Notes under the pieces: model-generated
The model's input: only the letters and a program-made list of their open reading frames with translations
Databases searched by the model: none
What the model was told of the DNA's origin: nothing
In this document: positions 49,560 through 58,068 of the stretch, one piece after another
Numbering within the stretch: the first letter of the stretch is position 1
Layout: each line of letters opens with the position of its first letter
DNA from: JALORV01 sp963754065
GTDB taxonomy: Bacteria > Pseudomonadota > Gammaproteobacteria > Burkholderiales > Burkholderiaceae_F
Assembly: GCA_963754065.1 (NCBI GenBank)
Contig: CAVWFH010000034.1
Coordinates: 124,001 to 188,000, forward strand
Direction of reading: 5' to 3'
Length of the DNA stretch: 64,000 bases
Translations under genes and position numbers: made by a program

Positions 49560-50408
49560 TCAAAGTGCGAGCGTCAACTCCACTGATTCGCCACGCCGCA
49601 GCTCGCCGTCACCTTGCGTGACGATGGCATTCACTCCGAACGTCACCCCTCCTGCCCGCGCGTTATCGCGGTAGACGGCCAGCGTGTCGCCGGGCTCCGT
49701 GGATGTTGCGCCCGAGACCGGATCGACGTTCGGCACCGAGCAGCGCACGCAGGGTTTCACCACGCGAAGTTCCATGGTGCCGATCGTGATGCGCTCGACG
49801 TAGTCTTCCTCGAAGGCTTCGACACCGGCCAGCACGATGTTCGGACGAAAGCGCTCGATGCCGACCGGCGCCACGTTGCGCTGTGCGAGCCGGGCGTTGA
49901 GATCGGCCAGCGAGGCGTTCGACGCGATAAGTAGAGCGAACGCGTCGGCGAATTTGTAGGGCGCTTGCGTCGCTCCGGTGTAGCGCACGTTCGACAGCCG
50001 CCGCGCCTCGGGATCAAATCGCATCAGGCGGCACGGCCGGCCGAGATAGCGCGAGAACCATGCGTCGGCGACGTCGCCCTGTGTGACGGCGGCCACGGTG
50101 TCGTTCCAGACCGTGACGTTGAGCACGTCCCCTTCGCTGGCAAAGGGGATTTCGAGCTGCAGCATGCCCGGGGCCTTGAGTCGCAGCGTCGTCGATGTCA
50201 AACTCGTTTCGATCAACGCCATCGCCGGCAGCTCGCGCTGGCTCAGGAACTCGTGGTTCTCGTCGACCACGACCCACTCGCGGTCACCGATGCCGTCAAT
50301 CTCGAGTCCGGTCACCGTCAGCGTCGCGCGTTCGACGGCGATCCCGCGGCAGCCCTTGATCGGGTAAATGAACAGCTGGTCGATGGAGGCGGTCATCTCG
50401 TCAGACAT
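49560..50408 (-). CDS. MOSC-domain protein (mARC/YcbX-like)
   Basis: A 282-aa protein with an N-terminal MOSC_N beta-barrel (IDQLFIYPIKGCRGIAVERA) and a MOSC domain from about residue 130. The conserved cysteine that ligates molybdenum in the mARC/YcbX family appears in VVKPCVRCSVPNVDP, and the RFRPNIVLAG and AFEED motifs are typical. Such proteins reduce N-hydroxylated compounds with a Moco centre. There is no C-terminal ferredoxin domain, unlike E. coli YcbX. The start overlaps the ychF stop by eight bases. Confidence 0.9.
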   Translation of the reverse strand: MSDEMTASIDQLFIYPIKGCRGIAVERATLTVTGLEIDGIGDREWVVVDENHEFLSQRELPAMALIETSLTSTTLRLKAPGMLQLEIPFASEGDVLNVTVWNDTVAAVTQGDVADAWFSRYLGRPCRLMRFDPEARRLSNVRYTGATQAPYKFADAFALLIASNASLADLNARLAQRNVAPVGIERFRPNIVLAGVEAFEEDYVERITIGTMELRVVKPCVRCSVPNVDPVSGATSTEPGDTLAVYRDNARAGGVTFGVNAIVTQGDGELRRGESVELTLAL

Positions 50409-51495
50409 TGAAAAGGAAGTTCAGCACATCACCGTCGCGCACGACGTACTCCTTGCCTTCCGCGCGCATCTTGCCGGCCTCTTTGGCGCCCTGTTCGCCC
50501 TTGTGGGCGACGAAGTCGTCGTAGGCGATGGTCTGGGCGCGAATGAAGCCCTTCTCGAAATCGGTGTGGATCACGCCGGCCGCCTGCGGTGCCGTACTGC
50601 CGGCGGTGATGGTCCACGCGCGCACTTCCTTGGGGCCGACGGTGAAGTAGGTTTGCAGGCCCAGCAAGGTGTAGCCGGCGCGTATCACCCGGTTCAGTCC
50701 GGGTTCGTGCATGCCCATGTCGGCGAGGAAGATCTCCTTGTCCTCTTCGGGCAGGTCCGCGATCTCGGCTTCGATCTTCGCGCACACCGCCACGACGGGC
50801 GCGCCTTCCTTCGCGGCGTGCTCGCGAACGCGTTCGAGCAGGGGATTGCCCTCGAAACCATGCTCTTCGACGTTGGCCACGTACATCGTCGGCTTCGCGG
50901 TCAGCAGGAACAGCGGCCGCAGCACGTCCTTCTCTTCGTCGTAGAGGTCAACCGAGCGCACCGGCTTCGCTTGGTTGAGCGCGGGGAGGATCTTCTCGAG
51001 CGCATCGACCAGTCGTTTCGCTTCCTTGTCGCCGCCGCTCTTGGCGATCTTGGTGTAACGCGCAAGCTGCTTGTCTACCGTTTGCAGATCAGCAAGCGCC
51101 AGCTCGGTGTTGATGACCTCTATGTCGGAGATGGGATCGATCTTGCCCGCGACGTGGATGACGTTCGGATCCTCGAAGCAGCGGACGATGTGCGCGATCG
51201 CATCGCACTCACGGATATTGGCGAGGAACTGGTTGCCGAGTCCTTCGCCCTTGCTCGCTCCGGCTACCAGCCCTGCGATGTCGACGAACTCGACGGTGGC
51301 CGGCAGGACCTTCTGCGGATTCGCGATCGCGGCGAGCGCCGTCAGGCGCGCATCGGGCACTTCGACGATGCCGACGTTCGGCTCGATTGTGCAGAACGGG
51401 TAGTTCTCGGCCGCGATGCCGGCCTTCGTGAGTGCATTGAAGAGCGTCGACTTGCCGACATTGGGAAGGCCGACGATGCCGCATTTCAGGGCCAT
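50401..51495 (-). CDS. ychF: Redox-regulated ATPase/GTPase YchF (OLA1 family)
   Basis: A 364-aa Obg-related P-loop protein: G1 GLPNVGKSTLFNALT, G3 DIAGLVAGASKGEGLGNQFL, an OLA1-type G4 in which NMEE-like 'YVANVEEHG' replaces NKxD (so ATP is preferred), a coiled coil at about 125-195, and a C-terminal TGS domain (LQTYFTVGPKEVRAWTI to end NFLFNV). It binds ribosomes and modulates stress responses. ATG 51495 gives the usual N-terminus MALKCGIVG. It lies in the conserved order ychF-pth-rplY-prs, here with a MOSC gene, acetyltransferases and a patatin gene between. Confidence 0.97.
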   Translation of the reverse strand: MALKCGIVGLPNVGKSTLFNALTKAGIAAENYPFCTIEPNVGIVEVPDARLTALAAIANPQKVLPATVEFVDIAGLVAGASKGEGLGNQFLANIRECDAIAHIVRCFEDPNVIHVAGKIDPISDIEVINTELALADLQTVDKQLARYTKIAKSGGDKEAKRLVDALEKILPALNQAKPVRSVDLYDEEKDVLRPLFLLTAKPTMYVANVEEHGFEGNPLLERVREHAAKEGAPVVAVCAKIEAEIADLPEEDKEIFLADMGMHEPGLNRVIRAGYTLLGLQTYFTVGPKEVRAWTITAGSTAPQAAGVIHTDFEKGFIRAQTIAYDDFVAHKGEQGAKEAGKMRAEGKEYVVRDGDVLNFLFNV

Positions 51496-51563
51496 TGGGA
51501 GGTGTCCGGTGCGCCGCGTGGGCGAAAGCGTGCAATTATCGCAAGCCTTTGAATTCTTTCCCA

Positions 51564-52022
51564 ATGGCTATGACTGTCGATCTCAGGGAAGTGACGAAGG
51601 ACACCGTGTCCTCCGTCTGCAAGCTCGACGCCGGTGACGGCGGCAAGCAGGTCGCACCGAACGCGGTGTCGATCGCGCAGGCCTACTTTTCGCCGGAAGC
51701 GTGGTTCCGTGCCATACATGCGGGTGACGAGCTGGTCGGCTTCGTGATGCTCTACGACCACACGCTGGTCGAGGCGCCTGAGGAACGCGAGTTCTTCCTG
51801 TGGCGTCTGATGATCGACCATCGCCACCAGGGCAAGGGTTACGGGCATCTCGCGGTCGAGCGTCTGGTCGAGCACGTACGAACTCGTCCTGCCGCAGAAC
51901 GCCTGTTGGTGTCGCACGTCAAGGAAGCTGATCGCCTAGCCCGCTTCTATCAGTCACTCGGATTCCGCTATACCGGCAAGGAGGACGACGGCGAGCTGGT
52001 CATGGCTCGGGACCTGATTTGA
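51564..52022 (+). CDS. GNAT acetyltransferase (SpeG/diamine-like)
   Basis: A 152-aa GNAT enzyme. The acetyl-CoA motif A is LMIDHRHQGKGYGHLAVERLV (Q/RxxGxG/A), with HVKEADRLARFYQSLGFRYTGKEDD as motif B. The N-terminal part (VAPNAVSIAQAYFSPEAWFRAIHAGDELVGFVMLYD) resembles diamine or spermidine acetyltransferases. The substrate is unproven. It is divergent from ychF, with about 70 bases between starts. The stop overlaps the next gene's TTG start (TTGA). Confidence 0.83.
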   Translation: MAMTVDLREVTKDTVSSVCKLDAGDGGKQVAPNAVSIAQAYFSPEAWFRAIHAGDELVGFVMLYDHTLVEAPEEREFFLWRLMIDHRHQGKGYGHLAVERLVEHVRTRPAAERLLVSHVKEADRLARFYQSLGFRYTGKEDDGELVMARDLI

Positions 52023-52648
52023 GTCCGTTGCGGCCCGACGCGGACTGGATTGCGGCCGAGGCGGACCGGTCCGCGGCGGCCGAACTGCAGGCGTTCTACG
52101 AGGCGAATCCCGAGTACTACTTAATAACGCACGGGCATGCGCCGGGGCCTGACGCCGCGTTGCATGGATTCGACTTCAGGCCGCCGGCCGACATGCCGTA
52201 CACCGCGCTGCCGATGTGGCTGATTCGCGAGCGCGACTCCGGACGGTTGATCGGCGAGGTTTCGGTGGCCACCGACCTGCTGGCGAAGGGTGTCACGCAC
52301 CTCGGATTCTTCATGGTCGAGACCGGACGGCACGGCTCGGGATTCGCTGCCGAGGTCCATGCATCCTACGAAGCCTGGGCGATAGAACAGGGCGCGCGCT
52401 GGTTGCGCCTGGGCGTGGTCGAAGCGCATCGACGCGCGCTCCGCTTCTGGCTGCGACAGGGCTATATCGAAGTGTGCCGGCGCCTCGACTACGTGCTGGG
52501 AGACCTCAGCCATACGCTGCGGGTGATGGTGAAGCCGCTGGCGGCCAACACGCTCGACGCGTACCTCGGGGCGGTGCCGCGAGATCGACCCTCAGTGCCG
52601 CCCCACCGCCCGCAGACACTGACGCGGCCTGGCGGGGACAGCGAGTGA
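52019..52648 (+). CDS. GNAT-family acetyltransferase
   Basis: A 209-aa protein with a GNAT pattern: substrate-side strands (PMWLIRERDSGRLIGEVSVAT), motif A-like 'FFMVETGRHGSGFAAEVHASYEAW' and motif B 'LGVVEAHRRALRFWLRQGYIEVCRR'. The last 30 residues are Pro/Arg-rich and probably disordered. The TTG start overlaps the previous stop, so the two acetyltransferases are translationally coupled. The substrate is unknown. Confidence 0.75.
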   Translation: MSPLRPDADWIAAEADRSAAAELQAFYEANPEYYLITHGHAPGPDAALHGFDFRPPADMPYTALPMWLIRERDSGRLIGEVSVATDLLAKGVTHLGFFMVETGRHGSGFAAEVHASYEAWAIEQGARWLRLGVVEAHRRALRFWLRQGYIEVCRRLDYVLGDLSHTLRVMVKPLAANTLDAYLGAVPRDRPSVPPHRPQTLTRPGGDSE

Positions 52649-52672
52649 AACGGGCGAGGCGGCTGTCTCATC

Positions 52673-53725
52673 CTAGAGCGGCCGCACGACTGACAGGTCG
52701 GGAGACTGCAGCCAGGTCATCGCCGCAACAGCGAAGCGTTCCATTTCCGCGATGGCCCGTTCCCACGCGGCGATGCGCGCAGCATGGTCCAGACCGTAGC
52801 GATAGAAGTCGTTGCGATCCGGCAGCTTGCCGTTCGGCAGCCGCGCGAGCATCGCTGGTGTAGGCGCGATCAGGATGACGTTGGCGAGCCATGCGTGCTG
52901 ACGCGGGCGGGCGCGCCACGGCAGACCCTTGTCGAGCCAGCCCGGTGTGACCCATGGTACGAAATGCGGATACAGCACGAGGCGATCGAGCTGCGGATAG
53001 GGCAACAGCAGGTGATAGTCGATGAGGCCGCCGTCCCAGTAGTCGCCGGGCGGGGCGCCGGCGATGTCGCGCACCGGATCGCAGATCAATGGAATCGATC
53101 CGGACGCGAGCAACGCGTCTTCCTGATTTTGTTCTGTCAGCGCAATGCACTCGGCTCCGAAAGCATCCTGCTTCATCTCGAGTCGCGCCGCTGCTCCGGC
53201 CTGAAAGACGACGCGTTGCAGATGGGCGCCCAGTCGGTCACGTGCGACCGCGTTCGATAGCGCGGCACGCGCGAAGGCCGAGCGCGTGTTGTTGATAAGC
53301 ACGCCACGGGCACGCGAGGTCAGTACCGACAGCACTATTCCATCGCGCAGCTGCATCGCGCGTCCGTCGGTCACGGCGCGGGCGAGGCCGCGGCAGACGA
53401 CGGCAACCCGCGATGTTGTCGGGCGTTCCGGATAGTTCTGCTGACGCACGTAGGCATGCTGCAGGCGGTCGAGCGCCGCCAGCGGATCGGCCTGGGCCAC
53501 AGCCGCCATACGCCAGGCGCCGATCGACGCACCGATCAGTTCCAGTGTCGTGGCCTGCGCCAGCCACTCGAGTGCCAGCAAGCGATCGAGCGGCAGCAGG
53601 GCCAGGCCCTTGGGGCCGCCGGCAGCGGCGGGAATACAGCCGATCTCCGACGGCGACAGGCCTCGATCAGCGAGGTGCTGCCGGGCACGCTCGCCCGCGC
53701 GGACATCGATCCATTGTTCAAGCAT
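52673..53725 (-). CDS. Patatin-like phospholipase
   Basis: A 350-aa patatin-domain protein. The oxyanion loop is AAAGGPKGLAL, the nucleophile S67 lies in GASIGAW (GxSxG), and D231 in YWDGGLID (DGG) completes the dyad. Between them is a long helical region. There is no signal peptide, so it probably acts in the cytoplasm or at the inner membrane on phospholipids or acyl esters. The lid carries a few extra Arg/Ala-rich stretches. It is alone between the acetyltransferases and pth. Confidence 0.85.
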   Translation of the reverse strand: MLEQWIDVRAGERARQHLADRGLSPSEIGCIPAAAGGPKGLALLPLDRLLALEWLAQATTLELIGASIGAWRMAAVAQADPLAALDRLQHAYVRQQNYPERPTTSRVAVVCRGLARAVTDGRAMQLRDGIVLSVLTSRARGVLINNTRSAFARAALSNAVARDRLGAHLQRVVFQAGAAARLEMKQDAFGAECIALTEQNQEDALLASGSIPLICDPVRDIAGAPPGDYWDGGLIDYHLLLPYPQLDRLVLYPHFVPWVTPGWLDKGLPWRARPRQHAWLANVILIAPTPAMLARLPNGKLPDRNDFYRYGLDHAARIAAWERAIAEMERFAVAAMTWLQSPDLSVVRPL

Positions 53726-53796
53726 GAAGGATCGGTGAGGTCAACGATGCGGCCGGCGGCGTAACCGCGCCGCAATGAAGACGCGCGGCGATGACA

Positions 53797-54402
53797 CTAC
53801 TTCGTATGCAGCCGCAGCATGGCCGCCTCGAAGCGGCCTTCGGCCAGGAGTTCGACGATGCCTTCGCCGCGACCCACGGCCTCGTCGATCGCGGCCTGCT
53901 CATCTCGGCGAGGCGGGTGCAGGACGAAGTCGGCAACGTCCTGCTCGAGCTGCAATGAGCGCGGGTGGCCAATACCGATGCGCAGCCGCCAGAAATCCGC
54001 CGTGCTGAGGCGTGCCTGTGTGTCCTTGAGTCCGTTGTGACCGGCCGTGCCGCCACCGCGCTTGAGCTTGACCGCGCCCGGTGGCAGGTCGAGTTCGTCG
54101 TGCGCCACCAGGATCTCGGTCGGCAGGATCTTGTAGAAGAGAGCGAGGGCAACGACGGACTGGCCCGACCGGTTCATGTACGTCGTTGGTTTCAGCAGCC
54201 AGACGTCGCGGCCCGCGAGTCGGATGCGCGCGGCATCGCCATGGAACTTGCGTTCGCCTGAAAAGCGCGCGCCGGCCCGCCGTGCGATCGCGTCGACCAG
54301 CCAGTAGCCGGCGTTGTGGCGCGTCGCCTCGTACTCGGCGCCGAAGTTGCCGAGCCCGACGATCAGGCGGATGCCGTTCCTGGGTTCGGTGTCGTCAGCC
54401 AT
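53797..54402 (-). CDS. pth: Peptidyl-tRNA hydrolase
   Basis: A 201-aa enzyme that frees tRNA from stalled peptidyl-tRNAs. Family motifs are VGLGNFGAEYEATRHNAGYWLVD (catalytic His in TRHNAG), LLKPTTYMNRSGQSV, VAHDELDLPPGAVKLKRGGGTAGHNGLKD, and RLRIGIGHP. The tail 'EAAMLRLHTK' matches the family's basic end. It is preceded by the rplY terminator, so it is transcribed from its own promoter or by read-through. Confidence 0.97.
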   Translation of the reverse strand: MADDTEPRNGIRLIVGLGNFGAEYEATRHNAGYWLVDAIARRAGARFSGERKFHGDAARIRLAGRDVWLLKPTTYMNRSGQSVVALALFYKILPTEILVAHDELDLPPGAVKLKRGGGTAGHNGLKDTQARLSTADFWRLRIGIGHPRSLQLEQDVADFVLHPPRRDEQAAIDEAVGRGEGIVELLAEGRFEAAMLRLHTK

Positions 54403-54410
54403 GGGTACAA

Positions 54411-54445
54411 AGAAAAAAGGCCCGCCGTCGCGAGGACAGCGGGCC
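54411..54445 (-). terminator. Rho-independent terminator of rplY
   Basis: On the minus strand GGCCCGC and GCGGGCC (54445-54419) flank a small inner stem, followed by TTTTTTCTTT. It lies 66 bases after the rplY stop and just before the pth ATG. Confidence 0.85.
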
Positions 54446-54510
54446 GCATTGTGCCGGACTGCGGCCGTCGGGCCACGAGGCCCGGGCAGCGCGCGCCGAT
54501 CTTCGTTGGC

Positions 54511-55211
54511 TTACTTCTTCTTGTCTCCGCCTTTTTCTTCCTTGCCACCCTTGGCCGGCGCGGCACCCGGTGCGGCAACCGGAGCCTTCTGTGCGGTCGC
54601 AGGAACCTCGGCCGCCACCGTCGGCGCAACGACTTCTTCCTCGGCCTGCTCACCGTGCGTCGACACTGCGACCACGACCGGATTTTCCTTGCCCTTCAGC
54701 ACCGGGGACACGCCCGCCGGCAACTTGAGGTCCAGCACGCGCACGGTCTGGTGCGCCTGCAGACCGGACAGGTCGACCTCGATGAACTCGGGCAGATCCT
54801 TCGGCAGGCAGGCGACATCGACGTCGGACATGATGTGGCTGATAAGGCCGCCACCGAGCTTGAACGCCGGCGACTCTTCCTGGCCGACGAAGTGCAGCGG
54901 CACGCGCATGTGGATCTTCTGGTTCTCGGACACGCGCTGGAAGTCGATATGCAGCACGACCGGCTTGTACGGGATGCATCTGGAAATCACGCAGCAGCAC
55001 GCGCTCGGACTTTGCCGTCGAGTTCCATGTCGAGGATCGACGCATGGAACTTTTCCTTGCGCAGCGCGTGGAAGAGCGGGTTGTGCTCGACCTCGATCGC
55101 CTGCGCGGCACCGCTGCCGCCGTATAGGACGCCCGGGACCTTGCCGGTGTGGCGCAGGCGGCGGCTCGCACTCGTGCCTTGCGCGTCTCGTTTGTTGGCT
55201 ACGACTTTCAT
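54511..55211 (-). CDS. rplY: 50S ribosomal protein L25/Ctc (two single-base frameshifts)
   Basis: The long-form L25, which binds 5S rRNA; corrected length about 232 aa. The N-terminal L25 domain begins MKVVANKRDAQGTSASRRLR, with VPGVLYGG and FHASILDMELDGKV. The frame breaks there: dropping one C (GTCC, near 55008) restores ERVLLRDFQMHP, and dropping one G (near 54973) restores YKPVVLHIDFQRVSENQKIH and the C-terminal beta domain, ending in a Lys/Glu-rich tail (GGKEEKGGDKKK). Without correction it appears as two overlapping ORFs (54987-55211 and 54511-54990). Both indels are very likely sequence errors. Confidence 0.92.
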
Positions 55212-55288
55212 TTCACACTCCCATTTTCGTCCGCGGACCGCGACCAGTCACGACGGGCGGTTTCAATGCGGCGACATGCCGCATCGTG

Positions 55289-56248
55289 TTACTCGATGAA
55301 TAGAGAACTGACGGAATCCTCACGCGCGATGCGCGAAATGGTTTCACCCAGCAATGCCGCACACGACAGCTGCCGGATCTTGCGGCAGGCGGCAGCCTCT
55401 GCCGACAGCGGAATCGAATCGGTGACGACGAGTTCGTCGATGACCGAGGCGTTCAGCCGTTCGATCGCCTTGCCCGACAACACAGGGTGCGTCGCATAGG
55501 CCATCACGCGCAGCGCGCCGCTGTCGCGCAGCGCCTGGGCGGCCTGACACAGCGTGTTCGCGGTGTCGACCATGTCGTCCATGATCACGCAGTTGCGGCC
55601 CTCGACCTCGCCGATGATGTGCATGACCTCGGCCACGTTGGCGCGCGGACGGCGCTTGTCGATGATCGCGAGGTCGGCTTCCATGCGTTTGGCCAGCGCG
55701 CGGGCGCGCACCACGCCGCCCACGTCCGGCGAAACGACGACCAGGTTGTCGTAGTTGTGCTTCCACAGGTCGCCGAGCAGGATCGGGCTCGCGTAGATGT
55801 TGTCGACCGGGATGTCGAAGAAACCCTGGATCTGGTCGGCATGCAGGTCCATGACCAGCACCCGGTTGATGCCGACTACCTGCAGCATGTTGGCGACGAC
55901 CTTGGCGCTGATGGCCACGCGCGCGCTGCGCGGCCGCCGATCCTGGCGCGCGTAGCCGAAGTATGGAATCGCCGCGGTGACCCGACCGGCCGAAGCGCGC
56001 TTGAGCGCATCGGCCATGATCAAGATCTCCATCAGGTTGTCGTTGGTCGGTGCGCAGGTGGGCTGCAGGATGAACACATCCTTGCCACGCACGTTCTCGA
56101 ACAACTCGACCATGACTTCGCCATCGGAAAAGCGGGAAACCTGCGCCTTGCCGAGCGGTATGTTGATCTGGTGGGCGACGGCCTGCGCGAGCTTCGGGTT
56201 CGCGTTGCCCGTGAACACCATCAGGTTGTCGGGGACCATCAAGGCCAT
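55289..56248 (-). CDS. prs: Ribose-phosphate pyrophosphokinase (PRPP synthetase)
   Basis: A 319-aa class I enzyme forming PRPP from ribose 5-phosphate and ATP. Motifs are VFTGNANPKLAQAVA, FSDGEVMVELFENVRGKDVF, the catalytic flexible loop YARQDRRPRSARVAISAKVVANML, the Mg/PRPP-binding VMDLHADQIQGFFDIPVDN, and VIMDDMVDTANTL. ATG 56248 (MALMVPDNL) is preferred over 56257. It lies downstream of tRNA-Gln, with hairpins in the 150-base gap. Confidence 0.97.
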   Translation of the reverse strand: MALMVPDNLMVFTGNANPKLAQAVAHQINIPLGKAQVSRFSDGEVMVELFENVRGKDVFILQPTCAPTNDNLMEILIMADALKRASAGRVTAAIPYFGYARQDRRPRSARVAISAKVVANMLQVVGINRVLVMDLHADQIQGFFDIPVDNIYASPILLGDLWKHNYDNLVVVSPDVGGVVRARALAKRMEADLAIIDKRRPRANVAEVMHIIGEVEGRNCVIMDDMVDTANTLCQAAQALRDSGALRVMAYATHPVLSGKAIERLNASVIDELVVTDSIPLSAEAAACRKIRQLSCAALLGETISRIAREDSVSSLFIE

Positions 56249-56293
56249 GGCTGGCACGCCTGCGCGGCATTCAGTGTGGATAGGCTGTCGCCC

Positions 56294-56373
56294 GGGCGCC
56301 GATGCCGAGCCGCCTCGAGGCGGCGCCCAAAAACACGTCCGCCGCGATGCCCTCGCAACGCCCTGGCGTTGCG
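56294..56373 (-). other. Hairpin pair between tRNA-Gln and prs
   Basis: Two stable inverted repeats: CGCAACGCC/GGCGTTGCG (56354-56373) and the palindrome GCCGCCTCGAGGCGGC (56309-56324), itself inside GGGCGCC/GGCGCCC (56294-56328). No T-tract follows. They may serve 3' processing of the tRNA transcript or act as a prs leader structure. Confidence 0.4.
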
Positions 56374-56396
56374 CACATCACGGCGGCCCTACGATT

Positions 56397-56473
56397 TGGC
56401 TGGGGAGGAAGGATTCGAACCCTCGAATGGCGGAATCAAAATCCGCTGCCTTAACCAGCTTGGCGACTCCCCA
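56397..56473 (-). tRNA. tRNA-Gln (anticodon TTG)
   Basis: A complete 77-base cloverleaf: acceptor TGGGGAG/CTCCCCA, D-loop GCTGGTTAAGGC, anticodon stem GCGGA/TCCGC around the loop TTTTGAT (anticodon TTG, reading CAA), T-arm GGTTCGAAT, discriminator G and an encoded CCA end. It lies between ispE and prs, its usual betaproteobacterial position. Confidence 0.97.
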
Positions 56474-56605
56474 GCACCTGAACCTGTGCTGCACTGCTCT
56501 TGCGAATCCTGCTCTTGCAGATTCGCATGTCTCCAGTTTGCCCGGCCCGGCGACTCTCCGAATCGCACTCCATGGCCTCGCAACAACCGGCGACAACGCC
56601 GCCGT

Positions 56606-57496
56606 CTACCAGGCGCGCAACGGATGCTCCTGCAATCCGCGAACCGCCCAGCCTTGCCATCCCGGCGGCAGATCGGCGACCGCTGCATGCGCCGCTGTTG
56701 CATTCGGGGTGACTGCAAACACCGCCGACCCCGACCCCGTCATGCGCGCCGCCCCGAAGCGGGACAGGTGCGCAAGCACCTGATCGATCACGGGATGCCG
56801 ACGGCGCGCCACCGGCTCGAGATCATTGACGCCGAAAAGTGCTGCGGAAACGCCGTTGGTGCGCTCGCCTGCGCTCGCGGGCACGATGGCACCGGCCACT
56901 GCAGAAAAGTCCGCCATTTTCGTGGCTTTGGTATTTCGTGTCAAACCGGCGTCTTCGAAGATTTCCTTTGTCGAAACATGCACTTGAGGCCAGACCACCG
57001 AATAGTACGCAGGCACCGGCGTGATCGGCGACAAGCGCTCTCCACGGCCTTCCGCAAATGCATTCGCGCCGTGCACGAAGAACGGGACATCTGCGCCCAG
57101 CGCCAGCCCGAGTTCGGCCAGCTGCGTCCGGTCGAGCCCGGTGTTCCACAGGCGGTTCAGCGCGACGAGGGTCGTTGCGGCATCGGACGAGCCGCCACCG
57201 AGACCGGCACCCGCCGGAATCCGCTTGGTGATGGCAATGTCGGCGCCATGGCGCGTTCCGGTTTGCTGCTTCAGCGCGCGGGCCGCGCGCAGCGCGAGGT
57301 CGTCGTCGGGCGCGCCGATGACGTCGCCGGTCCGGCGCAGTTGTCCATCGTCGCGTCGCTCGATGTCGACCCAGTCCGCAAGGTCGATCAGGCAGAGGAC
57401 CGTCTGCAGGTCGTGATAGCCGTCCGCGCGACGTCCGAGTACGTGCAGGAACAGATTGATCTTTGCCGGAGCGGGCAATGCGAGCGCGCGATCCAT
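56606..57496 (-). CDS. ispE: 4-diphosphocytidyl-2-C-methyl-D-erythritol kinase
   Basis: A 296-aa GHMP kinase, fourth step of the MEP isoprenoid pathway. It starts LPAPAKINLFLHVLGRRADGYHDLQTVL and has the ATP loop KRIPAGAGLGGGSSDAATTL, LGADVPFFVHGANAFAEGRGE, and the C-terminal motif RMTGSGSAVFAV. The start lies 12 bases downstream of the lolB stop in the same direction, so the two are likely cotranscribed, with tRNA-Gln and prs next. Confidence 0.96.
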   Translation of the reverse strand: MDRALALPAPAKINLFLHVLGRRADGYHDLQTVLCLIDLADWVDIERRDDGQLRRTGDVIGAPDDDLALRAARALKQQTGTRHGADIAITKRIPAGAGLGGGSSDAATTLVALNRLWNTGLDRTQLAELGLALGADVPFFVHGANAFAEGRGERLSPITPVPAYYSVVWPQVHVSTKEIFEDAGLTRNTKATKMADFSAVAGAIVPASAGERTNGVSAALFGVNDLEPVARRRHPVIDQVLAHLSRFGAARMTGSGSAVFAVTPNATAAHAAVADLPPGWQGWAVRGLQEHPLRAW

Positions 57497-57507
57497 GCGA
57501 GTCGGGG

Positions 57508-58068
57508 TCAGGGTGTCGGGTCGTCGACGATCACGCGCACAGAGACGGCTGGGTCGGTGGCGGTCGGCGCGCGGTCCATCACGAGTCGTGATGGTCGTGC
57601 CGTTATCGGTGAATACTCGCCGATGCGGATCATCCAGCCGTCCTGTTCGATCTCGGCGATGCGGTCGCCTTCACGCCGCGTCCTGGCGGGACGTTCCGGC
57701 ACCGGTCGGCCATTGATCCAGTCGACCAATCCGGCCACCGGCAGGCTCCAGCCGAGCAGGCGCTCGACGAGTTCATCGGCATCCGGGCCGGTCACTGTCT
57801 GCAGCTGGGGGCCGGTCGCGCTGGCGCGGCCGGGCTCGATCTCGATGCGGGCGATGGTGGTTCCGACCGGCGTGGCGAGGTCGATCGTCTTGCGGTCTCC
57901 TCGGACTTCGATCAAGAAGCGCCCGCTGACGCTTTCACGCTGCGCACCATTGACGGCTATCGCGGCAAAGCGGCCGGCGTAGGTGCGTTCGGGAGGCGCG
58001 GTCGGAGGCGTGGCACAGGCGCCAAGGGCCAGCGCAAGCAACGCGATCCAGGGACGCCAGGCTGCCAT
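57508..58068 (-). CDS. lolB: Outer-membrane lipoprotein LolB
   Basis: A 186-aa lipoprotein with lipobox ALGACA (acylated Cys near residue 18). The mature part has the LolB pattern: TYAGRFAAIAVNGAQRESVSGRFLIEV, TIDLATPVGTTIARIEIEPG, and ELVERLLGWSLPVAGLVDWINGRP. It accepts lipoproteins from LolA and inserts them in the outer membrane. Its ATG shares one base with the stop of the upstream TPR lipoprotein (TGATG-like overlap). Confidence 0.93.
   Translation of the reverse strand: MAAWRPWIALLALALGACATPPTAPPERTYAGRFAAIAVNGAQRESVSGRFLIEVRGDRKTIDLATPVGTTIARIEIEPGRASATGPQLQTVTGPDADELVERLLGWSLPVAGLVDWINGRPVPERPARTRREGDRIAEIEQDGWMIRIGEYSPITARPSRLVMDRAPTATDPAVSVRVIVDDPTP

Noticed and set aside
55487..57982. 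831-aa plus-strand frame opposite prs, tRNA-Gln and ispE
   Set aside because: It reads through a tRNA gene and antisense to two enzymes with full motif sets; a GC-content artefact.
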